This document shows, in pieces, positions 1 through 12,616 of a stretch of DNA of 64,000 nucleotides. The stretch spans positions 4,403,001 to 4,467,000 of the forward strand of contig NC_088186.1 of NCBI RefSeq assembly GCF_028769735.1, given 5' to 3'. The translations under genes and the position numbers were made by a program. This DNA is from Zonotrichia leucophrys gambelii. Lineage: Eukaryota > Chordata > Aves > Passeriformes > Passerellidae. Below the pieces are notes generated by a model. That model was not told where the DNA came from, made no database searches, and saw only the letters and a program-made list of their open reading frames with translations. Within the stretch, counting starts at the first letter, position 1. Every line of letters starts with the position of its first letter.

Positions 1-368
1 AAGAGATGAGAATCTTGACTCCATGTTTCAGAAGGCTGATTTATTATTTTATGATATATATTATATTAAAAGAAAATTATATATTATAACTATATTAAAA
101 GACTATAAGAAAGGATTTCATCAGAAGGCTAGCAAGGAAAGGAAAAGAATGATAATAAAATCTTGTGACTGACCAGACAGTCCGAGACAGCTGGGCTGTG
201 ATTGGCCATTAATTAGAAACAACCACATGAGACCAATCACAGATCCAGCTGTTGCATTGCACAGCAGCAGATAACCATTGTTCACATTTCATTTCTGAGG
301 CCTCTCAGCTTCTCAGGAGAAAAGATCCTATCCTAGCAAAAGGATTTTTCATAAAATATCATGGTGGC
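1..368 (-). mobile_element. Endogenous retrovirus LTR (passerine ERVL-type family), cut by the window edge
   Basis: Read on the minus strand, it starts near tgatattttatgaaaaatcc (about 345-365), continues through a CCAAT-like tggccaatcacag (about 202-214) and a polyadenylation-type aataaatcagcc. It then has the block ending ctgaaacatggagtc, and runs out of the window at position 1. I recognise this arrangement as an abundant passerine LTR. A second copy in the same orientation is at 19166-19440, sharing gactccatgtttcagaa and atttattattttat. The family label comes from memory and needs a repeat-library search. No internal retroviral genes are next to it in the window. Confidence 0.8.
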
Positions 369-3300
369 CCCACAGGCCCAGGTTTATGGCTGTGATTCCA
401 GCATGGGCTTTTCTTTTATGGGCTTTTCTTTTTCCCTCTTGTTGGCCAGAGCAGCAGAAGTGGTGCAGAAGGTTGGTGGGGATGTGGCCATGCCCCAGGG
501 AGAGGAAGAAGGAGGGTTCTCACCACATTCCCTGACTCCTCCAGGATTTCATTTGTTTGCTGTGGCAAACCTTAGGCCTGGGAGGAAATTTCAGGGATTT
601 TGGGGTCACCATTCCCAGCAGATCCTGGGATCCCAGGACATCTCACTGCTGGGGAGAGGAGAGGATCCCACCCTGATGGGCACTTTGGCCTGAATCTCAT
701 CAGCCACGAGTGGTTTCAGGCTGATGAAAATTATTCATGAACTTGTGCTGAATTAGATGAGGACTTGATGAATGGGGGGGTTGGGTTTTTGTGTCAAAAT
801 GTTTCTTCATAATCCTTAAAAGATGGAGTATCTCGACTCTTTGTTTTGAAATGATGTGAAAATAACTAAATTTGGCCAACACTAATTTCATAAAGAAGGA
901 GAACACCTACACAGCGTGAAGCATTAGGTTTGGTGGCAAAACATTCTCCATATTTTTTTTCATTTGCTTATCTTGACAAGGGAATGAAAGAGGCAGCTTG
1001 GGGGGATTTGGTTTGAGGTTTTTTATTTTTCCTGAAGGCCACAGCAGTTTTTCTATCCCTGCCTTTTGCTGGGTGGGTGGAGGTGCTCGGGAACAGTAAA
1101 GCAATATTGGTTATTTAATTTTTGGCCTGTTACAGAGAGGAGGAGGAAGATACTTCAGCAATAGTAAGTTATCTCCAACACAGGGTCTGTTCTCCTTGTT
1201 CTCTGCACCTCAGTGAGCACATCTGCCTTCTTCTCTGGTGAGAAAAGCAGCAGAGGAGCCCCTTGGGTTGGACACATAGGTGTTTAATCAGCCAATTAAT
1301 TAATCAGTCTCTGGGATCCAGCTGCCAATGCAGTTTTTACTGGGTTTTGTTTCTCTTTGGTGCCTTCATGATGCTCACAACATCTTTTCCTTTGGAGCAG
1401 GCCATGGACCAGCAGCAGCAAAAATTTGACCCCAAGAGCTTGCTGCCCATTCCTACCTGAGGAGGCACAGCTGTGCCAAGAAGAGGAGATAAACCCTTGA
1501 AATTTGAGATGAAGGAGGCTCCAAACATCACTGCTGCCTGCAAAATAGGTTTGTGTTCCCTGAAAGCCACAGGGATCACAGGGAGGCACTGGGAACAGGT
1601 GGAAATGTGCAGTGAGACATTCCTTATTCATGGAATAACGTGTAATCATCAGGGCTGGGCTGGGGAGGGTCACTGCAATCCGGGTGGGTCCTGCTCACAG
1701 GATTCTCTCATTTTCCATGTTGGGTGGTGGAAGAGGGGCAGTGGGACACTCAGGTTTCCTGCAGATGGGAAAGCTCAGGAGGGGTTTTTTGTTGTAAAAC
1801 ACTGCTTGGAACGTGGTTCCTGTTGAAGAGCAGCTCTGTCCCAGTGCAGAGGGAGGGATGAGCCCCTTGGAGCTGTGTCCTTGAGGGAGTGCAGCATCAC
1901 CCCGATGCTGGCTGTGGCTGGGATGCCTCAGAGAGCCTCAGCAGCCAAAACACAGGATGGAGCAGGGTCTGTCCCACGTTCCCAGGGCTCCTGCAGGAGC
2001 TGAGGGATGCTGCAGGATGCCCACATCCCTGGATGTGCTCCTCTCTCCCGCTACCACTGCGATCTGGATAAATTGTTCCTCTTCAGAAAAGGCACCAAAA
2101 ATGGGAAAGGAATGGGGAAAAAAGTGGGAAAGGAGGCCTGGTGTGGGAAGGGAAACCAGCTCTGTTCATCGATAGGAGGTGAGATGCTCGCGGCCAGTGC
2201 AATTACGGTGATGAGATGCGCGGGTAGTTAGCACATCGCTGCTAATTAATTAATCCGCGGTGTTACACGAGCTGGCAAAGGGCTGCCGGCGCCGAGACTC
2301 CGGCAATAATTCACCCAGCAGAGAAAATGAACCATAATGAGAGCTGATGGACAGCTTCAACAGGCAGGACTGCATCCTGTGTGGGAATAGCACTGGAGCT
2401 TCCCACTGCCCCAGACACCAGAATGGAAGGAAGGAAATCCCTTTAATTTTTTAGCCAAACTGTGCTGATTTATTTGGGAAACCAGAATTTATTTGCTGTT
2501 AGCCCCTTTTACTTTAAAAATGCCTTATAAAGCTGAACAACACCCCCAGCACAGGGACACCTCCACCCTGCAGGTGAAGGGGAATGATGGGGGGGTGGCA
2601 TCCTCACATCCCACCAGGGCAGGAGCCTGTGGGCACCCTGTGTCCTCTTGATGTTGTCCAGGCAATGCCATGTGATGTTTGTGATGTGGTCAGCAGAGAT
2701 GGGCACAGGGTGTCCATGCCTGGATGTCACCTGAGCTGTGCGAGGTCACCTGTGCTGCGCCCGTGGTCCTCGAGCATCCCACAGATGTCACATCGGGTAA
2801 TTAAAATTAAAATTAAAAAAAAATAAAAAAAAAAACAAAACCAGGAGAGATCTGGTCCTGGATGTTCAAAGGATGTTTGGGAGCATTTGGGATCAGACAA
2901 ACTGCCCTTCCATGCCTGGCCATGACCTCTCTGGAGCTCCTGTCCTGGCTGGGACCTGGGGCTGGCTCTGCCTCCTCCTGAATGGCTCAAGGCCTTGGAC
3001 AAGTGCTCTGCTCCTGCCTGGAGCCACTCACAAGGGGAAAATCAGGCTGGACAGGGCCTCTGGAGCAGCCCAGGCTCCTCTCCCTTTCTTTTGTGTGCAA
3101 AACTGATAAGGAAAAAAAATAATCAAACCCCAACCATAAAACCAAATCAAACCCAACCAGTTCTTCAGCTTTATTTGGATGGAGGCCCAAAGCACAGTCT
3201 GGCATGGCACAGATGGAAATCCTATCTGGGGCTACTGACTCACAGCACTAAAATAAAACCTGTTAGTCAACGTTCAAAAGGGCTGGAGCTCCTGAAGAAA

Positions 3301-4691
3301 CCCTCCATGGTGCCCAGGGGGATGCTCCACTGGGGCTGCCGTGGGCAGGGCAGCGTTCCCTGGAGCTGCATCCCCTGGGATGCTCCAGGAGTGGTGGTGC
3401 TGAGCACTGGAAGCCTCAGCAGGGCAGTGCTGTGGATGCTATCGACCAGGATCCTCACCTCCCCCTCTGCTGCTCACTGATTTCCATCCCTCCCCTGTGC
3501 ATTGGGTTCTTAAATCCATCCAGGTCATGGCCTGCTTGAGTGGGGCCAGCCATGGGGTCAGTGCTAACGATATGCTAATGAGGCTGGGGCAATCAATTCC
3601 CCCTAATCAGGCAATCGATCCCCACTGCAGGTGCATCTGATCTGGGGCAGTGCAGGAGCAGCAGCTGATTTGATTATTGAGGGGTTCTTTCATGCTGTTT
3701 GTCACAGCAGGAACAGACTTGGAGGAGACTTATAATAAAAAATAATTCAAAAAATTAAAAAGAAGGTGTGGGGATTGGAGCATCCTTTTGAATCCAAGGG
3801 CTGCTTTGATGGAGATGTTTGCTACAGAATAGTGGGGTTTTAGTGGGGTTTTGGTCTCCTGTCTGCTGGAGTAGCCACAAGCAGATGCACAGCAATGAGC
3901 AGGAACAGGATTTTTGATCCCCTGTAATATGTTTGAGCCCTCTGATAGATTTTAGTGTCAACTATTTTTAGCTCAGGGAATTTCCTGAGCCTGGTGATGT
4001 TTGCCCCATCTCACTGAGCTCCTCATTCACTCTCCTCTTCAGGCTTTTTCCCACCCTTGAATAAGAATTTCAGCAGCTCAGATGATGTGGGGAAACCCAT
4101 TTAACCGCCTCTAGTCCTTGGAAAGGGGAATTAAAATCCCCTGGTGACCTGTGCACCTGGAAAAGGAGGAGATGTTGGGGAAGGTGCCTCTGCAAAGCCT
4201 GCACACACAAGTTTATTTTCTAATTTTAACATTTTTATTTCTCTAAAAGTAACAGTGGATTGGAGGGTGAAAGTGCCACCTCTCCAATGACACTGGACCA
4301 ACTAACAGTCTATCAAATTTCTCCTCTTCTATAAAAGAATGCAAAACAATAAGTTATTTACAGAAAGTAAGGAAGTTCATTACAAAAATGTAAACATCGG
4401 AAAGCTTAGAAAATCTTAAAAAATCAAAGCATCAATGGAGGAGTACCGTGGTGTGTGGCAGAGGTGGAGGGAGCTCTCAGGGTGCCCTGAAAGTCACAGG
4501 AATGCCCATGGTGCCAGCAGTGTTTGCCCTGGCTGGGGCAGATGGGCAGGGACAGGTTTGTGTTTGAATCTTGTTGGACACATCTGCTGGCAGGTCAATT
4601 AATTCTGCACCTTTTCTGCCCTGATCAACCTGTCAGTTCCAATATTATCATTAATTAGAAGACATGTCCAGAGCCAGCTAATGCGCTGTGA
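369..4691. other. Unique intergenic sequence
   Basis: No gene recognised. The short open frames on both strands have no recognisable domain. An A-rich patch lies at 2800-2838. A block at 2165-2345 with preserved CpGs and homeodomain-type sites, and another at 3560-3620 (with atgctaat and caatcaatt), look like possible regulatory elements. Confidence 0.6.
2165..2345. promoter_or_regulatory. Candidate conserved noncoding element
   Basis: The block combines isolated CpGs (ctcgcggccagtg, gatgcgcgggt, aatccgcggtgttacacg, ggcgccgagactccgg) with AT-rich homeodomain-type words (ctaattaattaat, gcaataattc, ccataatgag). Its surroundings are CpG-poor. That mixture is typical of old enhancers under constraint. 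No alignment was possible, so this is inference from composition only. Confidence 0.35.
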
Positions 4692-4697
4692 GCTGTG
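4692..4697. repeat. Target-site duplication, left copy
   Basis: gctgtg, identical to 5406-5411 on the other side of the solo LTR. Confidence 0.75.
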
Positions 4698-5405
4698 TGA
4701 AAAACGCCAATCACTTGTTTTGAAAATTTTAAAAAATTAATAGTAATAAAATGGTTATTAAAAAGGTAATACAATTAGAGTAATAATAATTTGGACATTT
4801 TGAATTAGGACAATATGAGACAATGGAAACAAAGAGTTATGGATGTCTGGCACTTTTTCTAGGCAGCACAAGCCTGAAAAAGGACCCATGTTAACAGAGG
4901 ATTAACCCTTAAAAACAATAACCTGTTGCATATTCATACACCTCATACATGATGCATAAATTCCATTCAAACACAGGATTCTGACTGGTCAGTGTCAGCT
5001 TCTTCCTCTGAGTCCTGACAGCTCCTTCGAGGTGGGAAGAAGTTCATTTCTTCTGATAATGGAGCAATAAATTCTCTTTCTCTGAAAGATTCAGGTGTCC
5101 TGTGGCTGCTATCTCACTGTGAGTCCTTTCTTTAAGAAAAGTATCCTACACAGCATAGTTTCTATTTTAACACAAACTGTATTTAACACACTAAGAGAAT
5201 TAATACAGCATTACTTTCTAACACAACACATATAATATTCATTTTAATATTTGCGATAAGCCAATCATAAAATACTAATTTTTCACATCTAAAACTACAT
5301 TTAACACACTACTTAAGAGAATTCATATGGCATTACTTTTTAACAAAACACATATTCATTTTAATATTTGCAAAAAGCCAATCATAAAAATACGCATTTT
5401 TCACA
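4698..5405 (-). mobile_element. Solo LTR of an ERVK-like endogenous retrovirus, complete with 6-bp target duplication
   Basis: The plus-strand ends are tgaaaaacgcc and gcatttttcaca, so on the minus strand it begins TG and ends CA. It is flanked by a perfect 6-bp direct repeat, gctgtg, at 4692-4697 and 5406-5411. Six bases is the duplication size expected of ERVK (ERV2) integrases. The length is 708 bp, with no internal retroviral region, so this is a solo LTR left by recombination. Within it a segment of about 118 bp is tandemly duplicated (about 5170-5287 and 5288-5405, both containing ttaacacacta and ccaatcataaaa). That doubles the minus-strand U3 start. I recognise it as a passerine TguERVK-type LTR from memory. 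Confidence 0.85.
5170..5405 (-). repeat. 118-bp tandem duplication inside the solo LTR
   Basis: The words ttaacacacta (5183 and 5301), gcattactttct/ttt, attcattttaatatttgc, ccaatcataaaa and tttttcaca recur at a spacing of 118 bases. The copies differ at scattered positions (for example gcgataagcc against gcaaaaagcc), so the duplication is not very recent or was already present in the element. Confidence 0.85.
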
Positions 5406-5411
5406 GCTGTG
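5406..5411. repeat. Target-site duplication, right copy
   Basis: gctgtg, identical to 4692-4697. The pair fixes the LTR boundaries. Confidence 0.75.
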
Positions 5412-6099
5412 CCCTGTGCCATCCCTGGCTGGTCCAGCCCCACATCCCTGATCTCTCTGCAGCTTGTCATTGTCACCACTTGCAGCCAGAGCTGGCATCA
5501 CCTCTCTCAAGGTCAGGAGGAGCTTTGGGGTTATCTCTGTGCTCTCCCCAGGCTCTACTTTCCCACCACCAGGCTCCCTTCATCAGCAAGAAAACTGCCT
5601 TTTCCTAACACTTATTAAGCCCTAATTTTCATCTTATTCATTACTACCGAGTCATTAAGCTGGCAAGGAATTAAATGAGGTGAAATGAAAAGAATTGAAA
5701 GAGACCAAAGAGTTTGGGGCGGTTGGGTTATTTTTTAAAAGAGACCAGAAAATAATCTCCCAGGATTAAGCAGGTGAGAGCAACTCACCCTGTGGAAGGG
5801 CATGTAAGACTCAGAGACGAGGTTTCTAATTAAAAAGAGGCACTGGAGAACCCCGGGGGGGATCTGCCTGCTCCTCCTGCTCCACCAGGTGACAATGAGG
5901 ACACCGGGCACTCCAGGACGGTGAAACAACTCCTCCTTAACTTCAGTGGAGCTCAAATAAAAGCTGATGGAATGGGGATTTCAGGGGACATTGTGAGGCT
6001 TCCAAAATCAGCCTCTGCTAAAGCCTGTCAGTGCCAAATTACAGCCCTGAGCTTTTGTATGTATATACACACACATGTATATGGGGGGAAGATTTAGGG
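5412..6099. other. Unique intergenic sequence
   Basis: Between the solo LTR and the AT-rich array. No gene, RNA or mobile element was recognised. Confidence 0.6.
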
Positions 6100-6700
6100 A
6101 TTTTATTTAATATATTGATATGTTAGGTATAAATAATATACTATCTATGTATCTATCTATCTAATAGTATATATAATTATATATATATCATATACACATA
6201 TGATATATATAATATATATCATATATATGAGATATATATGTATATATATGTATTATATATACATATATATGTGTATATATATATAATATCAATATATTGA
6301 TATGTTATGCAGAAATAATATTAATATATTAATATGTAAAAATAGATTTGAGATATAATGAGATATATATGTATATATACATATATACATGTGAATATAT
6401 ATGTGTATATATATGTATTATATATATACATATATATGTGTATATATATAATATCAATATATTGATATGTTATGCATAAATAATATTAATATATTAATAT
6501 GTAAAAATGGATTTGAGATATAATGATATATATGTATATATACACATGTATATATACATATATACACGTATATATATGTGTATATGTATTATATATATAC
6601 ATATAGATGTGTGTATATCTATATATTATCAATATATTGATATGTTATGTATAAATAAAATTAATATATTAATATGTAAAAATGGATTTAAATATATGTC
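6100..6700. repeat. AT-rich tandem array, about 165-180 bp unit, with embedded (TA)n
   Basis: The word aatatattgatatgttat recurs near 6108, 6291, 6456 and 6631, each time followed by gcataaataatattaatat and taatatgtaaaaatggattt or close variants. Between them lie (TA)n and TATG/TATAC dinucleotide-like stretches able to form cruciforms. There is also a short (TATC)n near 6140-6162. Four partial to full units. Confidence 0.85.
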
Positions 6701-9700
6701 TGTATGTATAAAGCCATTGCTTCCAGGAAACAATCCTCTACCTCCAGGGCTATCAAATGGCTCTTGCTGGGTGTTTGCCCCTAGGATGGCTCTGGAGGGT
6801 GCACGTGGCATTTATGGAATGCTTTGAAATCCATAAGTGTTCATCTCTCTGTTCTGCCTTCCTCTGCAGGATCTGACCTCACACTGCCTGTGTGTCCCCA
6901 GGGCTCTTGGCACAGACCTGGATCATCAGGAGGTGCTCACAGCCCAGCTCTGGGGTGACCTGAGCATCCCACCCCTCGATGGCTCCATACCACCCCCATT
7001 CCCACCCCATCTCCCACCCAGGCTCCCCAGCCACCAGGCAAACCAGCATCAGCTGCTGCCTGGGCATGCACACCAGTCTTTTTTCCCCATTTTTATTGTT
7101 GTTTCCTCTGACTGAATTAAAATAACAGTTCTACAGTGCAATGTCAGAGCTGCCAGAGGAATCCCATCTCTCTGGTGACTTCATTAGCACCAGCGCCTGC
7201 AGTCAGCAAAGTCACAGGGCTTTATTAGTGCCTGGTGGCTTTTTTTTCTCCTGCCCTCACATGCAGAACCCTCATTAGTGGGAAGATGGAGCACTAAAGA
7301 GCCCCGTTAAGTTTCCATCCAGATCTGTTTCATCTCCTCCTTTCCTGACACAGAGTCCCTATCACTTCCAGCTCCACCAGCAGCAGGAGCATGGGCACAT
7401 CTTTCATCAGCACACCTCTCCTCCTGGTGTCACTGGTTTTAAACACACCTGGGCAGGGAGGTGGGAGTTCCTGGAGCCCTGATTCAGCCACACCCTGAAT
7501 GTGTGGCTGGGGTTCGTTTCCAGCCCTGCTTCACATTCCACACAGCCCTGGGTGAGTTGTGGCCCTGCCGGTCTCTTGTTCATTTTTGATGCATTCAGGA
7601 TCGTAAGGAGCTGTTATTTTATGATGGATTAATGATGCTGTATTTGCTTTTAGCCTGTTTTATGGTGCCCCAAGTGCCTTGGCTGTAACTCTTCTGTTTA
7701 TTTGTTTTATTATCCCAACTGGCTGCTCATGGGAACACCCACTGTTCTCAGCATGGGCTCGCAGAGAGGATGGGGGAGATGTCCCAGCCCAGGTAAGGCT
7801 CAGCTCACCTCGGCTGAGGAAATGTGGATTTGGAGCTGGACTTGGGAGATCAGGTGTGATTGTGAGGTGAGGGCTGCCGGGGAAGGGGAAGGAAAGGGAA
7901 GGAAGAGGAAGGTTAGGGAAGGGAAGAGGAAGGGGATGCAGGAAGCAATATCTGCTTTAATTCAGGGACTCTCTCAGTGCATCCCCCCACCGTGTGCAGT
8001 ACCCTGGAGCCAGAGGAGCTGCAGCAAGGAGCCAAGGGCTGAGGAGAGGCAGAGAGGAGCTGTCCCAGCTGCAGGTCACATCCCCACAGCTGGAACTTTT
8101 CTCCATGCTGGCCTGGGTGCAGGTGAGCTGCTCCTGACATCAGCCAGGTAAGGTTTGAAAGGCAAACACAGCCTCGGGGTTCTCCCCATCTTTGGGGTCA
8201 TCCATTAAAAATGGGACCACACTCCCAGTGGAGTTTCTAACCAATTTTTAACAACCCCATTGTCCCACCTCCCCTCTCCTCTCCTCCCCTCCCAGGGGCT
8301 GGTACACTTGCAGAGAGGTATCCACTGCTAATAATCCACATTAACACTTTGGGCTGGTGGATGCCAGCACCAAGGACCAGACTGCATTTTTTAAAAGAGA
8401 CCAGACAAGCCTAAAAGCCTGGAAATTTCCAGTAAAAGCCTGGAAAATTCCAGTAGCAATTTCTAGCTAATTTCCTCCCTAATTTCCAGTAGCAAAGATC
8501 AGCTGGTTAGCTTCAGGGATTAGAGCAGTGGGTTGGAGGGTGAAATGAGAAATGAAAGAGGAAAAATAAACATAAAAGTAATACAAAACAAATAGCTGGC
8601 AGTAATTCCGTTAAATCAGAGGTTTTTTTAAAAGGAAATATTAAAATATTAACTATGTAATTAAGTATTTATTAATTAAAAGAGAAGCCAAGCCACATTA
8701 AGCTGAGCAAGGCCCAAATCATATGCTGGTTCTTGTTTAGCTCAGCTGCCAACTCAATGGATCTTGGTTGTGTCTCAGGTCTGTGGAAGGGGCAGGGAAG
8801 CAGATTCCTGAAGTTAGAAGAGCAAAATTTCCGTTTTCCTGCCCTCCCAAGGTAAGACCTGCCCATGTTGGCTTTTCCAATGGCTCCTTCCTGCAGATGC
8901 CCAGAGCTGCAGGTGGAGCTGGGCTGGCAGAGAGGGCCCCAGGGCTGATTTCCCTGGCTGTGCATGGCTGTCACCCCTCCTCTGGTGACATCCAAGGTGC
9001 TGGGACCCCTGTGCTGCTGTCCTGGAGCCCTTGGGTGTGGAGGTGGATCACCAACGATATAAACAGGGCAGGAGACTTGTGATCAGCTCAAGGCTGGGAG
9101 GCCCAACAAACCCACAGCCACCATCGTCATTCCCTGGCTAACTCAGAGAGAAGGAAAAACATACAGCTTTGTCCACTAAGAGCAGAACTGGAGGTCCCAC
9201 CCTCATGAAAACAATGGGTTTGTACCCTGTGTTTCAACTTATAGACCTTTCCAGGCTTGGTCTCTTTGTTCCAGCTGAGGCCTTTGTCAGGGCGAGGGCC
9301 AACAAAGGTTTCCAGCACCTCTGCAGGCCCAGTACTTTGTTCCTCATGTCTAGACATCACTGTGATCTCTTAATTCTGTGTTGGCTTGTTGTTTTCGGGG
9401 TCCTTTAGGTAAGTTTGGTGGGGTAGCTTCCCATGGCATGCTGGTCCTGAGGTTATTTTGCATTCTGTCTGATGCCACCCCCATGTCCCCTCCTCTCACC
9501 GTCAGGGAGAAGAAAACCTTATCCTCAGGTAGGGCCTTACCAATACAAAAGGAGCAATTAACCAACCAGTGATTACAGTAACAAGCAGGTAGGACTTCAC
9601 CTTGGCAGCAATTGGTTTGACTGTTTCACTCTACAACCCTTTTTTCCAAAAAAAAATTGGCCAATTTTTAAACTTATAACAACCAAGGCACATCCCAAGA

Positions 9701-9839
9701 GTGGGATGTCTCAGCATCTGCTCTGGGAGAGTCCTCGGTGTCCCCCTGGTGTCCCCAGGCCTGGAGCTGGTGCCAGGGTCACATTGAGCTCTCCCAGCCC
9801 AGTGCAGGGAGCAGGAGCTGTCTGGTGCCTGTGACAAAC
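6701..9839. other. Unique intergenic sequence
   Basis: No gene recognised. A G/A-rich stretch (GGAAGG-type) lies at 7879-7938. 7120-7330 has repeated cattag words and could be regulatory. 9100-9600 has several short open frames without recognisable identity. Confidence 0.55.
7879..7938. repeat. Purine-rich GGAAG-type low-complexity stretch
   Basis: Irregular ggaagggaa and ggaagagg words, nearly all purine on the plus strand. Confidence 0.7.
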
Positions 9840-10130
9840 TCATCTGTCACCGAGTGAGGGCCACGGGCTGCGAGACACTGCAGAAGAGAGAGAATTAAAG
9901 AGGGGGAGAGAAAGAGCAATCAATACATTATTTAGCAGCAGGAATGCAAATGACAAAAAATTAATGAGGCCTCTCACCCCCCCCAGCACCCTTCCCCCAG
10001 CCCTCCTTTGCTGTAAGATTGCTGACAAATTCTCTGGAAAATATCAAAACAGCCGGAGGGTGTAACCTGCCAGAGTGATGCACCATTATCTATTATTGAT
10101 GGAAACCTTGACAAGTTCCCTTTAAAAAAG
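9840..10130. promoter_or_regulatory. Candidate conserved noncoding element
   Basis: Contains an exact octamer atgcaaat (about 9944-9951), ttaatgag, gcaatcaatacattattt and ccattatctattattgatgg. These are words typical of POU, homeodomain and PBX-type binding, in a block with few repeats. Inference only; cross-species conservation was not tested. Confidence 0.3.
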
Positions 10131-10938
10131 GAGAGAGAAAGGCAGGGAGAGAGGGGAGGAAAAAATTGCATCTAATCTTTGTTTTAAAGCTACAGTTGCT
10201 CATTTTCTCTTCCCTGAGGGTGGCTGAGGAACAGAAGTGGTGTCACTGTGGTGATGCTCCCTGAGCCCCAGCCTGGCCGGGAGCCTCCGGGCTGGGCTGG
10301 GCTGGCAGGGAATCCACGGGTGCACAGGGAGGAGGAATGTTTGTTTCTTCCCCTGTAAAGAGCCTTTTAAGCCTCGTTTAAAGATGAAATAGGGCTGAGC
10401 TGGCAGAGAGCACTGGGGATTGTGTCTGGGGAGAAGTTGGGGGCTTGGGGTAAGAGGGAAGGAGAAGATGATCAAAGCAAATTGTGTGGTAGATCCAGGA
10501 GGAGAGAGCGGCTGTGGGACAGGAGGAAGAGAAGGTAGAAAAAGTGACTGGGGGGAAAAATATCCAACAAGTCCCTGAAGCATAGCAAACCCTGTCCTGA
10601 GCAGCAGAGAGGTGAGAAACCATGGTAGCCAGCACAGAGGCACTATCAAACCGGCTGGCGAGTGACACACTGCAGGGATTAATACTTAATAAATGTCACT
10701 GGCCTCCTGACAGCTCCTCTGCTTTGGCCGCTTGCAGCAACCCAGCAAAACCCTCCAAACAAACCATGAGGAGCAGCTGATCCGGGTGCCAGGGGTGCCC
10801 TGTCCCTCCTCCTGCAGGTGCCACCATCCCAGGGGACAGTTGGGCTGTGCTGGCTGCAGACCCCCTGTCCCACCCACCCTGGGCATGCTGCCAGCTGCAG
10901 GGCAGGGGGACAAACCAACCCAGCTGATGCCACAGGAG

Positions 10939-11080
10939 CCCCCCAGATCCTTCCCTGCATCCCCCTGAGCCTCCTTGAGCACCCACCCTGAATTTACAAC
11001 CTGCTTGATCCCCCCAGATCCTTCTCTCCATCCCCCTGAGCCTCCTTGAGCACCCACCCTGAATTTACAACCTGCTTTCC
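10939..11080. repeat. 71-bp direct tandem duplication, two copies
   Basis: ccccccagatccttc, tgagcctccttgagcaccca and ccctgaatttacaacctgct occur twice at a spacing of 71 bases, with only a few differences. Confidence 0.9.
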
Positions 11081-12368
11081 TTTCTCTGTGTGTGCAGCTG
11101 TGGGAGGGAGAGCTGTGGCTGCAATGTGGGCAGGAGCCACCTGTGTCATCGTGCCTCAGTTTCCCCAGACACAGGCTCTCACTCTGAGGTCCAAGATGAA
11201 GGACACCTTGTAGATGACGGTAATTATTCACTGTTGCTTTTTTTATAGGTCCTCTAAAGGATTTCTCTCAATCCCTCAAGGATGCTTGTGGGATCTATTG
11301 CAGGCAGATGCTGAGATGCAGCTTCTGTTTGCCCATCAGTAGCTCTAGGCCTGTCCTCGGGCTATTTAACATGGAAGGTACAAGAATTACCCCCAGGGGT
11401 TTAAATCCTCACCCCAGTGTCCTGTCTTCAACAGAGTCCATGCCAGAGACCCCAGAGGTACAAAATCCTGGGCAAGACAGTTTGTAGCTTATTAAATTTA
11501 ATCCTGGCCAACACCACTGTTGTTCCAGTTTGTGCCCAGTTTGGAGATCCTGCTGAACTCCACTGTGAATTTTCATGGCAGGGCACCCTGCAGCTCTGCC
11601 TGCTCTTGGTTTGGGAGATACCCTCCTCTAACTGCATTGAAAGTCTCCTGTTTTGGTGCTGCAGGGGCAAATTTGTGCTCCTCTACCTCAGTCAATGTTT
11701 TGTATGCCTCTGCCTTCCTTGTTTTCACCTCTATCCCATCCCCTCTTCTTCTAAAACTAAATAGCCTTAAGTCTTTTTAATCTCTTCTCATGGATTATTG
11801 ATACTATTTGTTGCAATTCTTTGGATCTTTTCCATTTCTGCTGTGTGCTGGCAGGGATGATGGGGTGATGAGCAGACTCTGCTGAAGGTGAAGTTTCATA
11901 AAGTCACAGCAGCTCTGCCACCTCTCCCCTGCTCTGTCCAAACTTTGGCAAGGGGCAGCTGCTCCCCATCACACCCCCTGCTCCTGGAGCTCCCTGCAGC
12001 AGTGCCAGACTGCTTCCCTGTGGTTTTATCTCTCAGGAGGAGCCCCCATCCAGCAGCAGAAGGATCTGTAGTTTTCTCTCTGTGTGTTTTGTTGCAGTTG
12101 AGATCCGCAGTCGCGTTTCCCAGCCCCGGCTCCTTTTTGAGTTCTTGACTGCTGGGACTCACAGAGCTGTTCTGAGCCCCTCCAGGCCTTGTTGCTGCAT
12201 GGTCCAGAGCCTCTCTGGACCCCCCAGACACAGAGGTGCTGCTGCTGCTCCCCATTATCCCTTAGCAGCATCCCTGTGTAACAGGGAGCAATCCTGTTCC
12301 CCTTCCTGACTCTCTCCAGTTCTCTCCCACCCACAGCCTCAGCAGCTCCTTGTGTTTGCAAACCCAAC

Positions 12369-12384
12369 CCCACCAGGGGGTGAT
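12369..12384 (+). promoter_or_regulatory. CTCF-like motif candidate
   Basis: ccccaccagggggtga is close to the CTCF core (CCASYAGRKGGCRS). Occupancy cannot be judged from sequence. Confidence 0.25.
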
Positions 12385-12616
12385 GCAGGCAGTGCACAGG
12401 CTCCTCTTTATCTGGGGAGGAGGCCCAATTTATACAGAATTATTTGTGGCCAAGGGCTGGCAGGTAGAGCTCCCCACTGCCTTCTCCTTGTGTCCTGCAC
12501 TTGGAGGTCTCAGGGGAGAAATTCCCTTTACAAAAGGGTTCTCCCCACTCAGCCAGTCAGATGGATACTTATTTTTTAAATATTATTAGTTAAATATTAT
12601 TATTAGTTAAATCAGT

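Noticed and set aside
9100..9600. Possible retroviral or other element remnant
   Set aside because: No terminal motifs, duplications or protein resemblance could be identified.
10200..10670. 156-codon minus-strand open frame
   Set aside because: Hydrophobic and Pro/Ser-rich low-information sequence with no recognisable domain, no splice pattern and an overlapping second frame of similar length.
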